A stretch of 57,493 bases of DNA, taken from Virgisporangium ochraceum. GTDB lineage: Bacteria > Actinomycetota > Actinomycetes > Mycobacteriales > Micromonosporaceae. The position numbers were made by a program, and so were the translations under genes. Position 1 is the stretch's first letter; every line of letters begins with the position of its first letter. A model generated the notes under the pieces. It made no database searches. It was not told the origin of the DNA and was given only the letters and a program-made list of their open reading frames with translations. Where the stretch lies: contig NZ_BOPH01000134.1 of assembly GCF_016863655.1 (NCBI RefSeq), positions 1 to 57,493 of the forward strand. The letters are read 5' to 3'. Below are positions 35,331 through 44,288 of the stretch, piece after piece.

Positions 35331-38012
35331 TCAGGCGCGGGTGAACCGTGCGGAGTCGGCGGCGAGGTCGGGGTGCTCGACAGCCAGCGCCACCGCCGCC
35401 GCCTTCTCGACGCTGAGCGCGCTGCCCGCCGCGTAGGCGGAGTCGAACACCGCGTCGCCGAGGACGGCGCGCACCGCCGCCTCGTGCTCGACCCAGTAGA
35501 CGCTGAGGACGCCACCGCTCGTCTTGAGCCGCGCGCGGGCCGCCTGTGCCGCCCCGAACAGCCGCGCCGCGAGGAGCGGCTCACCGCCGAGTGCACACCG
35601 CACGGCCATCGCGCCGAGGGTCTCGCCGGCCCGGGACAGGAACCCGTTGACCACCCGCGACCGCAGCGCGACCACCAGGTGCTCGTGGGCCGCGACGAGG
35701 TCACCCCGCTTCAACGCGACCAGGCCCAGGATCATGTCGACGGTGCGCCGGCCCCGCTCCACCGGGCGGCCGGCCTCCAGCGGCCGGGCGCTGGCGAGCA
35801 GGTCGGCGGCCTCGTCGAGGTCTCCGCGGAGCCACAGGAGCTCGGCGAGGGTGTAGACCGCGAACAACGCGTCGCCGGCGACGCCTTCCCGGGTGGCCCA
35901 GGCGATCGCGTCGCGGCACACCCGCTCCGCGTCGTCGACGCGGCCGACGTCGAGCAACGGCGCGCCCCGTCCGCTGAGGACCCGCACCAGCAGGGCGGGG
36001 TCGTCGGCCCGGTACGCGGCCTCCTCGGCCAGCCGGGAGTACTCCAGCTCCTCGGCGTACTCGCCGTCGACGCCGGCCAGCACCGAGTGCACGTGGTAGG
36101 CGGCGGCCAGCTCGCCGTCCGGCACCGACTCGCCGGCGGCGTCGACCCGCGCGTACAGCAGCCGGAGCCAGCGCCGGCCCTCCCGGGCGAGGCCACGTTC
36201 GCGCCACCACTGGTCGAGCGCGCCGGCGATGCTGAGGCCGGCCCGGGCGCTGCCTTCGCTCGCCGTCCAGCGCAGGGCCGCGCGCAGCTCGTCGGCGATC
36301 GGGTCGAGCGAGCGCAGCGACAGCGTGACGGGCTGGCCGTCGGGGTCGACGTAGGCCTGCCGGGCGGCGAGCCGGCACCAGGCGAGGTGCCGGTTACGGG
36401 CGGTGCGCTCCTCGCCCGCTTCGGCGAGGCGGCGGCGGGCGTAGGACCGGATCGGGTCGAGCATCCGGAACTGAAGTCGCTGGTTTGTCGCCGAAGGAGG
36501 CGAGGAAGCCCCGTCGGCCTGCAGCAACGACTTGTCGACGAGCGTGGTCACCGCGCACACGGGGTCGGCGCCGTGCACCATCTCCACCGCCGCCAGGTCG
36601 ACCGGGCCGACGAACACCGACAGCCAGCGCAGCAGCCGGGCGACCGACGCCGGCAGCGTGCGGTACGACCAGTCGACGGTCGCGTCCATGGTGCGGTGGC
36701 GGGCCGGTACGGACGCGGCGGAGACGCCGGCGTCGGTGACGGCCAGCACGTCGTGCACGCGGGCCGCCAGCTGTGCCGCGGAGAACACCCGGAGGCGGGC
36801 GGCGGCGAGTTCGAGGGCGAGCGGCAGGCCGTCCATGGCGGCCGCGACCCGGGCCAGGTCGGCCAGCTCGGCAGAGGCGACCGGCCGCCCGCCCCGGGCC
36901 GCTTCGGCGCGCCGGATCAGCAGCGTCACCGCGTCACCGGGCCGTTTCCACCCGGCCTCCTGCAGTCCGAGCGGCGGGATCCGCCAGATCAGCTCGCCCA
37001 GCAGCCCGAGCGGCTCCCGGCTGGTGGCCAGCACGGTGACGCCGGGGCTGCCGGCCAGCAGCCGCGCGATGAGCGCGCCGACCGCGGCCGGGAACGCGTC
37101 GCAGGTGTCGAGAACGAGCAGCAGCCGCCGCCCGGCGACGTGGTCGACGAGCGTGTCGATCACCGGCCGGCCCGGTTCGGGGCGCAGGCCCAGCGCGTCG
37201 GAGAGGCAGACCTCGACCAGGTCGGCGTCGGCCGCGGTCGCGAAGTCGGCGAACCACACACCGTCGGCGTAGTTCGCCACGAGACCGGCCGCGAGCTCCA
37301 CCGCGAGCCGGGTCTTCCCGGCGCCGCCGGGCCCGACCACCACGACCAGGCGCTGGCGTTCGAGCAGCGCGCGCAGGTCGCGCTGCTCGGCGCCGCGCCC
37401 GATGAAATCGGTGACCGGCACAGGCAGGTTGTGCGCGACCGCTGCGACCCCGCGGGGCCGCGGGAAGTCGACCTCCAGGCCGGGCGCGACCACCTGGAAG
37501 AGGCGTTCGCGGTCGTCGAAGCCCCGGAGGCGGTGCAGTCCCAGGTCGGCGAAGGTCACCGTGGGTGACCGGACCCCGTCGAGGGCGGCGTTGGCGGTGG
37601 TGGACGAGCACAGGATCTGCCCGCCGTGTGCCGCCGACGCGATCCGCGACGCGCGGTGCACCACCGGGGTCGCGTACTCACCGTGGTAGGGCTCGGCGGG
37701 CCCGGTGTGCAGGCCCATCCGCACCCGGGGTGCCTGGCCGCCGGGCCAGGAGCGCGCGGCGAGGTCACGCTGGGCCCGCACGCAGCCGGCGAGCGCCGCG
37801 GCGGCGTCGCCAAACGCGTAGAACAACGAGTCGCCCTCGACCGACATGCGCACCCCGCCGGCGGCGGCGAACGCGCGGCCGAGCACCTCGCGGTGTTCGG
37901 AGAGCATGGCGCGGTACTGCGCACCGAGCATGCGGGCCAACCGGGTTGAGCCTTCGATGTCGGTGAACAGGAACGTCACCAGCCCGGTGGGCAGGTGCAT
38001 CGAAGCCGACAC
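35331..38012 (-). CDS. Cyclase-homology / NB-ARC ATPase / TPR regulator
   Basis: An 893-aa STAND-type protein. Residues 8-175 are a class III nucleotidyl cyclase domain with both metal Asp residues (FTDIEGSTR Asp18; EGDSLFYAF Asp61), but the substrate Lys and the transition-state Asn positions read RMSVEGD and VVHRASR. Residues 200-480 are an NB-ARC/AAA domain: Walker A GPGGAGKT at 227-234, LLLVLDTCDAF as Walker B, VTVLATSREPLGL as sensor 1, and GLPLALELAAARL. The C-terminal 400 residues are TPR-like helices. GGAGG lies five bases before the GTG at 38012. It is probably a signalling scaffold; the ligand is unknown. Confidence 0.85.
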   Translation of the reverse strand: MSASMHLPTGLVTFLFTDIEGSTRLARMLGAQYRAMLSEHREVLGRAFAAAGGVRMSVEGDSLFYAFGDAAAALAGCVRAQRDLAARSWPGGQAPRVRMGLHTGPAEPYHGEYATPVVHRASRIASAAHGGQILCSSTTANAALDGVRSPTVTFADLGLHRLRGFDDRERLFQVVAPGLEVDFPRPRGVAAVAHNLPVPVTDFIGRGAEQRDLRALLERQRLVVVVGPGGAGKTRLAVELAAGLVANYADGVWFADFATAADADLVEVCLSDALGLRPEPGRPVIDTLVDHVAGRRLLLVLDTCDAFPAAVGALIARLLAGSPGVTVLATSREPLGLLGELIWRIPPLGLQEAGWKRPGDAVTLLIRRAEAARGGRPVASAELADLARVAAAMDGLPLALELAAARLRVFSAAQLAARVHDVLAVTDAGVSAASVPARHRTMDATVDWSYRTLPASVARLLRWLSVFVGPVDLAAVEMVHGADPVCAVTTLVDKSLLQADGASSPPSATNQRLQFRMLDPIRSYARRRLAEAGEERTARNRHLAWCRLAARQAYVDPDGQPVTLSLRSLDPIADELRAALRWTASEGSARAGLSIAGALDQWWRERGLAREGRRWLRLLYARVDAAGESVPDGELAAAYHVHSVLAGVDGEYAEELEYSRLAEEAAYRADDPALLVRVLSGRGAPLLDVGRVDDAERVCRDAIAWATREGVAGDALFAVYTLAELLWLRGDLDEAADLLASARPLEAGRPVERGRRTVDMILGLVALKRGDLVAAHEHLVVALRSRVVNGFLSRAGETLGAMAVRCALGGEPLLAARLFGAAQAARARLKTSGGVLSVYWVEHEAAVRAVLGDAVFDSAYAAGSALSVEKAAAVALAVEHPDLAADSARFTRA

Positions 38013-38219
38013 CTGAACCTCCGCCTCCCTGCCAGGCGCGCGATCATCGTGTCGCACGGCCCCTGCTGCCGGGCATCGGGCGTTCAGGCCGTGTCGGGCC
38101 GTGACCGGGCCGGGGCCGGATCCGGGCCGGGTCGGGGCCGCGTCGAGGGGCCGGGCAGGTGAGGCACCGGGGTAACGACGGGCGCCCGCGACGCGATGTC
38201 GACCGTTCGGTCGCCTTTG

Positions 38220-38444
38220 TCAGCCGCAGCCGCAGCCGCCGCCGCAGCAACCCCCGCCGCCCGCGCCCGGTGCGGGCATGCCCGCCGCGCCGCCGCCCCG
38301 ACCGGTGAGCGCGATCGTCGACAGCAGTTTCACCGTGTCGTCGTGGCCGGCCGGGCACGGGGCCGGGGAGTTGGCCTCGCTCATGGTGCGGTTGAGCTCG
38401 AAGGTGTCGCCGCAGGCGCGGCAGCGGTAGTCGTAACGCGGCAT
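38220..38444 (-). CDS. FmdB-type zinc-ribbon protein with Gly/Cys tail
   Basis: A 74-aa protein. It begins MPRYDYRCRACGDTFELNRTM, with the first CxxC at 8-11. CPAGHDDTVKLLS supplies the second metal-binding pair, where the usual second Cys is a His. These match the FmdB/CxxC zinc-ribbon family of putative regulators. The last 20 residues are Gly and Cys rich (GGGGCCGGGCGCG) and could bind metal. It is divergent from the lytic transglycosylase. The role is unproven. Confidence 0.88.
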   Translation of the reverse strand: MPRYDYRCRACGDTFELNRTMSEANSPAPCPAGHDDTVKLLSTIALTGRGGGAAGMPAPGAGGGGCCGGGCGCG

Positions 38445-38471
38445 GGGATACAGGGTATGCGCCGGTATCGG

Positions 38472-38487
38472 TAATACTCGACGGGTG
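38472..38487 (+). promoter_or_regulatory. Leaderless-type promoter of the transglycosylase gene
   Basis: TAATAC (38472-38477) lies seven bases before the GTG at 38485, with no ribosome-binding site between. The start chosen for the protein rests on this. Confidence 0.45.
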
Positions 38488-39669
38488 GCGAGCAATGACC
38501 GGCCCTCGTTGATCCGCCCGTCCGCGCCCCGACAACGCTCCGGGGAGGACGCGCCCGTCAGCCTGACCAGCGACTCCAGCGAATCGGCCCCCAAGGTGAG
38601 CCTCGTCAGACGACCCGCCGCCACGGTGAGCCTGGTACGGCGGGCGGCACCGAAGGTCAGCCTCGTGCGGCGCGCTCCGGTCAGTCTGACTAAAAAGGTC
38701 AATCTCGCAAAACGCACGAAGCGACCATTCAGCGACCCGTGGACGTCGACGCGGCCGCCGGTGCGGTCACACCGACGGTCGCGGCTCACGCCGACCCAGG
38801 TGTTCGTCGCCGCCGGCACCGGTGCCACGCGCAGTGCCCGGGCCACCCGCGCCTGGGCCCGGCGGCCGGCCGGCCGCATGGTGCTGCCGGGCGTGCTGAT
38901 GGCGCTGCTGGTCGCGGTCGCGTTCGCAGGCGGTGCCTGGCTGCCGCAGGTCACCGGCAACGAGCCGGTCGTCGCCGAGCAGTCCGAGGATGTCCTGCCC
39001 TCCGAGAGCGCCGACCTGCCGAGTGACAAGCCGGAAGACGGCGAGCAGCCGCTGTTCCCCAGCGAGGACCCGTCGGCACCGCCGCGCGGCGAGCAGAGCG
39101 CGGCCGACACGCTCGCGGCCTGGGCCGCACCGATCGCGGTGCGCACCAACATCCCGCTGGCGGCGGTGGAGGCGTACGCGCTGGCCGAGCTGACCGTGGC
39201 CCAGACGCACCCGGGCTGCAACCTCAAGTGGACGACGCTGGCCGGCATCGGCCGCAACGAGTCCAACCACGGGCAGTCCGGCGGCGCCACGCTCAACTCC
39301 GACGGGCGGCCCAGCAAGCCGATCTACGGTCCGCCGCTCGACGGCACCAACAACAACAAGGCGATCCAGGACACCGACGACGGCGTGCTCGACGGCGACG
39401 CGGTGTGGGACCGGGCGGTCGGCCCGATGCAGTTCATCCCGTCGACGTGGCGCACGTACGCCATCGACGCCGACGGAAGTGGACAGGCCGACCCGCACGA
39501 CATCGACGACGCGGCGCTCGCCTCGGCCCGGTACCTGTGCGGCAGCAACCGCAACCTCGGCACCGCCGAGGGCTGGCGGCAGGCGATCCTGGCATACAAC
39601 AACGTCGAAGTCTATGTGAACAATGTGTTCCGGGAGGCCGACAACTACGGCAAGGCGACCCGGGCCTGA
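38485..39669 (+). CDS. Membrane-anchored lytic transglycosylase with basic VSLVRR repeats
   Basis: A 394-aa protein. Residues 1-130 are cytoplasmic and very basic, containing an imperfect repeat APVSLT, KVSLVRR, TVSLVRR, KVSLVRR, APVSLTKKVNLAKR (about 23-77). A transmembrane helix follows (131-152), then an acidic linker and an extracellular transglycosylase domain. The catalytic Glu259 lies in AGIGRNESNHG, with GPMQFIPSTWRTY and AILAYNNVEVYVNNV completing the MltB/SLT-like fold. It cuts peptidoglycan glycan strands. The repeat resembles TerD N-terminal peptides; its role is unknown. Confidence 0.85.
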   Translation: MASNDRPSLIRPSAPRQRSGEDAPVSLTSDSSESAPKVSLVRRPAATVSLVRRAAPKVSLVRRAPVSLTKKVNLAKRTKRPFSDPWTSTRPPVRSHRRSRLTPTQVFVAAGTGATRSARATRAWARRPAGRMVLPGVLMALLVAVAFAGGAWLPQVTGNEPVVAEQSEDVLPSESADLPSDKPEDGEQPLFPSEDPSAPPRGEQSAADTLAAWAAPIAVRTNIPLAAVEAYALAELTVAQTHPGCNLKWTTLAGIGRNESNHGQSGGATLNSDGRPSKPIYGPPLDGTNNNKAIQDTDDGVLDGDAVWDRAVGPMQFIPSTWRTYAIDADGSGQADPHDIDDAALASARYLCGSNRNLGTAEGWRQAILAYNNVEVYVNNVFREADNYGKATRA

Positions 39670-39708
39670 GATCGATCATGATCGGCCGACACCGTAAGTT
39701 GTCTGGTC

Positions 39709-40764
39709 GTGACACTTCCGCGATGGCCCGCCGATCGGCAAGCTGTACGGGTGAAGGTTCAGGAGTGGGAACCCGCGTCGGCACCTGAATCCGAGGTGGC
39801 CGCGGTGATCGACCTGCTCAACGCCGCCGGCGAGGTCGACGTACCCGACGATCCACGCTGGCAGGTTGACGGCTACCGCGATTATCTGTGCTGCACCATG
39901 CCCGGCGAGCGGCGGGCGTGCTGGGTCACGCCCGACCCGCACGAGGACCGGCTGCTCGGCCAGGCCAACGTCCTGCTGATGGACGACATCGGCGTCATCG
40001 ACCTGATCGTGCACCCCGAGGCGCGCGGCAAGGGTGTCGGTAGCGCGCTGCTGCTGGCGGTCGCCCGGCGCGCGCACGACGAGGGCATCCCGTCGCTCGG
40101 GGTCGAGGCGATCGGCGAGACGCCGTCGATCCCGTTCTACGAGCGGCACGGCTTCCGCTGGGCGTACGGCGAGATCCGCAACGTCCTCGATCTGGGGTCG
40201 GTCGACTGGTTGAAACTCGGCGGGATGGCGCAGGGCATCGGCTCGGGGTACCGGGTGGAGTACTACCCGGGCGGGCCGCCGGAGGAGCTGTTCGCGGCGT
40301 ACGCGGCCGCCAAGGAGTCGGTGCGCGACAACGGAGACGGCGATCTCGACCTGCGGCCGAGCTCGTACGACCCGGAACGGCTGCGGGCGAGCCTCGCCAC
40401 GCTGCACCGCCGTGGGCTCAAGCCCTACATCGTGGTGGCCGTCCACGAGCCCACCGGCGACGTCGCGGGCCTCACCGAGGTCGTGGTGCCCAGGCCGCGG
40501 CCCGGTCGGGCCGACCAGTACGACACGATCGTGGTGCCGGAGCACCGCGGCAACGGCATCGGGCGCGCGATCAAGGCGCGCATGCTGTTCGAGCTGCGGG
40601 CCGCCGAGCCGAAGCTGGCCGAGGTGCAGACCTGGCACGCGCTCGAGAAGGACCCGATGCTGAAGGTCAACGCCGACCTCGGATTCCAGCCGGATCGTGA
40701 ATGGCGGGAGTACGAGGCCGACGTTCCTGACCTTCTGCGCAAACTAGGACCGAGCCTTGCGTAG
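39709..40764 (+). CDS. Tandem GNAT-domain acetyltransferase
   Basis: A 351-aa protein with two GNAT folds. The first has the acetyl-CoA loop VHPEARGKGVGSALLLAV (about residues 103-121) and GFRWAYGEI. The second has VVPEHRGNGIGRAIKARMLFEL (about 278-299) and LGFQPDREWREYEADV. This double arrangement is that of mycothiol synthase and its relatives, but identity with MshD cannot be claimed from the motifs. TAAGTT lies eight bases before the GTG at 39709, so it may be leaderless; a GTG at 39751 is an alternative. Its 3' end overlaps the convergent oxidoreductase gene by 21 bases. Confidence 0.85.
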   Translation: MTLPRWPADRQAVRVKVQEWEPASAPESEVAAVIDLLNAAGEVDVPDDPRWQVDGYRDYLCCTMPGERRACWVTPDPHEDRLLGQANVLLMDDIGVIDLIVHPEARGKGVGSALLLAVARRAHDEGIPSLGVEAIGETPSIPFYERHGFRWAYGEIRNVLDLGSVDWLKLGGMAQGIGSGYRVEYYPGGPPEELFAAYAAAKESVRDNGDGDLDLRPSSYDPERLRASLATLHRRGLKPYIVVAVHEPTGDVAGLTEVVVPRPRPGRADQYDTIVVPEHRGNGIGRAIKARMLFELRAAEPKLAEVQTWHALEKDPMLKVNADLGFQPDREWREYEADVPDLLRKLGPSLA

Positions 40765-41697
40765 GACGTCGCGCTTGTAGAACTCGAAGAACTCGCGGTA
40801 GTTGGGCCCGCTGTTCGCCACGTAGACCTCGTCGAAGTCGGCGTCGGCGTACCTGCCGATCATCTCCAGGTGCGCCTCGACGTCGGAGCCGCACACGAAC
40901 GACTCCTTCACCATGTCCTGGGTCACCAGCTGCGAGGCCTGCTCGAAGTGCCGCGGCGACGGCAGCACCTGCGACAGCTCGCCGGGCACGCCGGCGTTGG
41001 GCCACTTCTCGTAGGCGATGCGCGCGCCCTCGTCCTCTGTGGGCGCCCACGCGGCCTTGAACCCGCCCTGCGCGACCTTGCGGCCGCCGCCGTTCTTGCG
41101 GAACCGCTTCACGTGCTCGGCCTCCGGCTGCACGGAGACGAACCCGTCGCCGATCCGGGCGGCGAGGTCGATCGCCTTCGGCCCGAAGCCGGAGACGTAC
41201 ACCTTCGGCGGCTCCTCAGGCAGCGTGTAGATGCGCGCGTTCTCGACCACGTAGTGCTCGCCGTCGTGGTCGACGAACCCGCCGTCCCACAGCTTGCGCA
41301 TCACCTCGACGGCCTCTTCGAGCATCTCCAGCCGCACGGCGGCGCGCGGCCAGGCGTCGCCGAAGATGTGCTCGTTGAGCGCCTCGCCGGAGCCGACGCC
41401 CAGCACGAACCGGCCCTGGTGCAGCACCGCGGAGGTCGCCGCGGCCTGCGCGATGATCGCCGGATGGATGCGCATGGTGGGTGCCGTGACGGCCGTGGTG
41501 ACCGGCAGCCGTGTCACCTGGCTCAGCGCGCCGATCATCGACCACACGAACGGGCTCTGCCCCTGCGCGTCGACCCAGGGATGGAAGTGGTCGGAGATCC
41601 AGAGGCCCTCGAAGCCGGCCTCCTCGGCGAGCTTCGCCTGCTCGATCAGCTCGGCGGGCGTGTACTCCTCGCTGGACAGGAAGTATCCGATACGCAT
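40744..41697 (-). CDS. F420-dependent LLM-class oxidoreductase (glucose-6-phosphate dehydrogenase-like)
   Basis: A 317-aa TIM-barrel flavin/F420 enzyme. The pattern AEEAGFEGLWISDHFHPWVDAQGQSPFVWSMIGAL, with TAVTAPTMRIHPAIIAQAAATSAVLHQGRFVLGVGSGEALNEHIFG and VYVSGFGPKAIDLAARIGDGFVS, matches the F420-dependent glucose-6-phosphate dehydrogenase-like group. It would transfer hydride to coenzyme F420, consistent with an actinomycete. It lies 19 bp after hemB on the same strand, so it may be read from the rex-hem operon. The substrate is uncertain. Confidence 0.87.
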   Translation of the reverse strand: MRIGYFLSSEEYTPAELIEQAKLAEEAGFEGLWISDHFHPWVDAQGQSPFVWSMIGALSQVTRLPVTTAVTAPTMRIHPAIIAQAAATSAVLHQGRFVLGVGSGEALNEHIFGDAWPRAAVRLEMLEEAVEVMRKLWDGGFVDHDGEHYVVENARIYTLPEEPPKVYVSGFGPKAIDLAARIGDGFVSVQPEAEHVKRFRKNGGGRKVAQGGFKAAWAPTEDEGARIAYEKWPNAGVPGELSQVLPSPRHFEQASQLVTQDMVKESFVCGSDVEAHLEMIGRYADADFDEVYVANSGPNYREFFEFYKRDVLRKARS

Positions 41698-41716
41698 ACC
41701 GGACCAACTACCCTGC

Positions 41717-42697
41717 TCAGCGGCCGCTAACCAGTCCGGCGGCCTCGACGGCCCAGTAGGTCAGCACGATGTCGGCGCCCGCGCGGCGGATCGAGGTAAG
41801 CGTCTCGAGGATGCCGCGTTCGCGGTCGATGAGACCGTTGGCGGCGGCCACCTCGATCATCGAGTACTCACCGGAGATCTGGTACGCCGCGACCGGCACG
41901 TCGACCGCGGCCCGCACGTCGGAGATGACGTCCAGGTACGGACCCGCCGGCTTCACCATGACGATGTCGGCGCCCTCGGCGAGGTCGAGCAGGGTCTCCC
42001 GGATCGCCTCGCGGCCGTTGCCGCCGTCCTGCTGGTAGGTCTTGCGGTCGCCCTCCAGCGACGACTCGACCGCCTCGCGGAACGGCCCGTAGAAGGCCGA
42101 CGCGTACTTCGCCGCGTACGCCAGGATCGACACGTCGGTGAACCCTGAAGCGTCGAGGGCCTTGCGCACCGCGCCGACCTGGCCGTCCATCATGCCGCTG
42201 GTCCCCAGCATGTGTGCGCCGGCGCGGGCCTGCGCCACCGCCATGTCGCCGTACACCGCGAGCGTTGCGTCGTTGTCGACCGAGCCGTCGGGCGCGAGCA
42301 CGCCGCAGTGGCCGTGCGAGGTGAACTCGTCGAGGCACAGGTCGCTCATCACGACCGTGGCGTCGCCGACCTCGGAGACCACGTCGCGCAGCGCGGCGTT
42401 GAGGATCCCGTCGGGGTCGCAGCCGCCGGAGCCCACCTCGTCCTTGTGCGTGGGTACCCCGAAGAGCATCAGCCCGCCGACGCCGGCCTGCACGGCCTCG
42501 ACGGCCGCCTTGCGCAGCGAGTCCCGGGAATGCTGCACCACCCCGGGCATCGACGCGATCGGCTTCGGCTCGTCGAGGCCCTCACGCACGAACATCGGCA
42601 GCACGAGCTGCGCCGGATGGATCCGGGTCTCGGCCACCAACCGGCGCATCGGCGCGGACACCCGCAGCCGCCGCGGCCGCACGGTCGGGTAAGACAT
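41717..42697 (-). CDS. hemB: Delta-aminolevulinic acid dehydratase (porphobilinogen synthase)
   Basis: A 326-aa enzyme joining two 5-aminolevulinate molecules into porphobilinogen. The Schiff-base lysines are Lys197 (YAAKYASAFYGPFR) and Lys249 (MVKPAGPYLDVI). The metal segment SDLCLDEFTSHGHCG keeps Cys121 and Cys131 of zinc-type enzymes but has Asp at 123, where animals and E. coli have Cys. It is the fifth gene of the rex-hem operon, 10 bp after hemD/cobA. Length is normal. Confidence 0.95.
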   Translation of the reverse strand: MSYPTVRPRRLRVSAPMRRLVAETRIHPAQLVLPMFVREGLDEPKPIASMPGVVQHSRDSLRKAAVEAVQAGVGGLMLFGVPTHKDEVGSGGCDPDGILNAALRDVVSEVGDATVVMSDLCLDEFTSHGHCGVLAPDGSVDNDATLAVYGDMAVAQARAGAHMLGTSGMMDGQVGAVRKALDASGFTDVSILAYAAKYASAFYGPFREAVESSLEGDRKTYQQDGGNGREAIRETLLDLAEGADIVMVKPAGPYLDVISDVRAAVDVPVAAYQISGEYSMIEVAAANGLIDRERGILETLTSIRRAGADIVLTYWAVEAAGLVSGR

Positions 42698-42707
42698 CGA
42701 TGAAATC

Positions 42708-44288
42708 CTATCGGAAACGCAGGGCCGTGGGGCCCTGGACCTTGGAACCGCGCCGCTGCTTGGCCGGCATCGCGGCCAGCTTCTCGCGCAGTTCGACGGC
42801 GTACGTCGCCAGCGACTCGACGAGGTCGGGCACCGAGGCGTGCGGCGGCTGCACGTCCACCCGCAGGCCGAACTCGACGGCGGTCTCGGCGGTCTTCGGA
42901 CCGATCACCGCGACCACCGTGCGCGCGTGCGGCTTGCCGGCGATGCCGACGAGGTTCCGCACCGTCGACGACGAGGTGAACAGCACCGCGTCGAAGCCGC
43001 CCGACTTGATCGCGTCGCGGATCTCGGCCGGCGGCGGCGCCGCCCGCACCGTGCGGTAGGCGGTGACGTCGTCGACCTCCCAGCCCATCTCGACCAGACC
43101 GGCGGCGAGCGTCTCGGTGGCGATGTCGGCACGCGGCAGCAGGATGCGGCCGACCGGGTCGAGCACCTCGTCGTGCGGCGAGAACTCGGCCAGCAGGCCC
43201 TCGCTCGACTGCTCACCGGCCGGGATCAGCTCGGGCTGGATGCCGAAGGCGCGCACCGCGTCGGCCGTCGCCTCGCCGACGCACGCGATCTTGACGCCGC
43301 CGAAGTGCCGGGCGTCGAGGCCGTGCTCGGCGAACTTCTCCCAGACCGCCCGCACCGCGTTGACCGACGTGAAGATCGTCCAGGCGTACCGGCCGTCGAC
43401 CAGGCCCTTGATCGCCCGCTCCATCTGCGCCGGTGTGCGCGGCGGCTCGACGGCGATCGTCGGCACCTCGCAAGGGATCGCTCCGTACGTGCGCAGCAGG
43501 TCGCTCATCACGCCGGCCTGCTCCTTGGTGCGCGGCACCAGCACCTTCCAGCCGTACAGCGGCCGGTTCTCCCACCACGACAGCTTGTCGCGACCCGGAA
43601 CCGCGGAGCCGATCAGCACGACCAGCCGGCCGGCCGCGCCGAGCGCCGAGGAGACCAGCCCGTCGACGGTGGTCGTGGACGTGTACTGGGTGTCGCCCGT
43701 GCCGTCGCCGGTGAGGGCCACCGGCGTCGCCGGGTCGACCCCGGCGGCGATCATGCCGTCGCGCAGGGCACCCAGGTCGCCCGCGTCGACGGAGAGCGAC
43801 ACGGAGCCGCGGGACACCCCGGCGGCGACCGCGTCGAAGTCCAGCTCCTGGACGTCGTCGACGTCGGCGGTGACCCGCACGCCGCTCAGCGGCACACCCG
43901 CGTAGGTGGCGACGCCGGCCGCGTGGCCGACGCCGGGCACGACCTCGAACGGCACCGCCGTACGCGCGACCGCCTGCACCTCCTTGACCACCGGCTCGAC
44001 GGCGAACGGGTCGCCGTCGACGAGCCGCACCGCGCGCAGCCCGGAGCGGGCCGCCGACATGAGCACCTTGGCCACGTCGCCGGGGCCGCCCTCGGCCGGG
44101 CTGAACTGCGCGTCCGGTTCCGCTTCGGCCTTGACCGCGTCGAGCAGCGCTATGGGTACGTCCCGGTCGTAGACCACGTGGTCGGCACTGGTCAGCGCCG
44201 CGAACGCGCGGCGGGTGAGCAGGCTCGGGTCACCCGGACCGGCCCCAACGAACGAGATGCGGCCCACCGACTTGCGGGTGCGGGTCAT
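42708..44288 (-). CDS. hemD: Fused uroporphyrinogen-III methyltransferase-like / uroporphyrinogen-III synthase
   Basis: A 526-aa two-domain protein. The N-terminal 250 residues have the SUMT fold (SFVGAGPGDPSLLT, HVVYDRDVP, DGDPF, FEVVPGVGHAAGVATYAGVPL), but the catalytic-loop consensus GRGGEE and LTHR are lost. The C-terminal domain (about 265-500) is uroporphyrinogen-III synthase: GWKVLVPRTKEQAGVMSDLLRTYGAIPCEVPTIAVEPP, WTIFTSVNAVRAVWEKF and VLFTSSSTVRNLVG. It closes the linear tetrapyrrole made by HemC. Whether it also methylates (siroheme, cobalamin) is doubtful. ATGA overlap with hemC. Confidence 0.92.
   Translation of the reverse strand: MTRTRKSVGRISFVGAGPGDPSLLTRRAFAALTSADHVVYDRDVPIALLDAVKAEAEPDAQFSPAEGGPGDVAKVLMSAARSGLRAVRLVDGDPFAVEPVVKEVQAVARTAVPFEVVPGVGHAAGVATYAGVPLSGVRVTADVDDVQELDFDAVAAGVSRGSVSLSVDAGDLGALRDGMIAAGVDPATPVALTGDGTGDTQYTSTTTVDGLVSSALGAAGRLVVLIGSAVPGRDKLSWWENRPLYGWKVLVPRTKEQAGVMSDLLRTYGAIPCEVPTIAVEPPRTPAQMERAIKGLVDGRYAWTIFTSVNAVRAVWEKFAEHGLDARHFGGVKIACVGEATADAVRAFGIQPELIPAGEQSSEGLLAEFSPHDEVLDPVGRILLPRADIATETLAAGLVEMGWEVDDVTAYRTVRAAPPPAEIRDAIKSGGFDAVLFTSSSTVRNLVGIAGKPHARTVVAVIGPKTAETAVEFGLRVDVQPPHASVPDLVESLATYAVELREKLAAMPAKQRRGSKVQGPTALRFR

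Noticed and set aside
33132..37568. Very long forward open frame (1478 codons)
   Set aside because: It is antisense to PhoX, a membrane protein and the cyclase/NB-ARC gene, is made of Arg/Gly/Val-rich low-complexity sequence, and reflects the codon bias of those genes.
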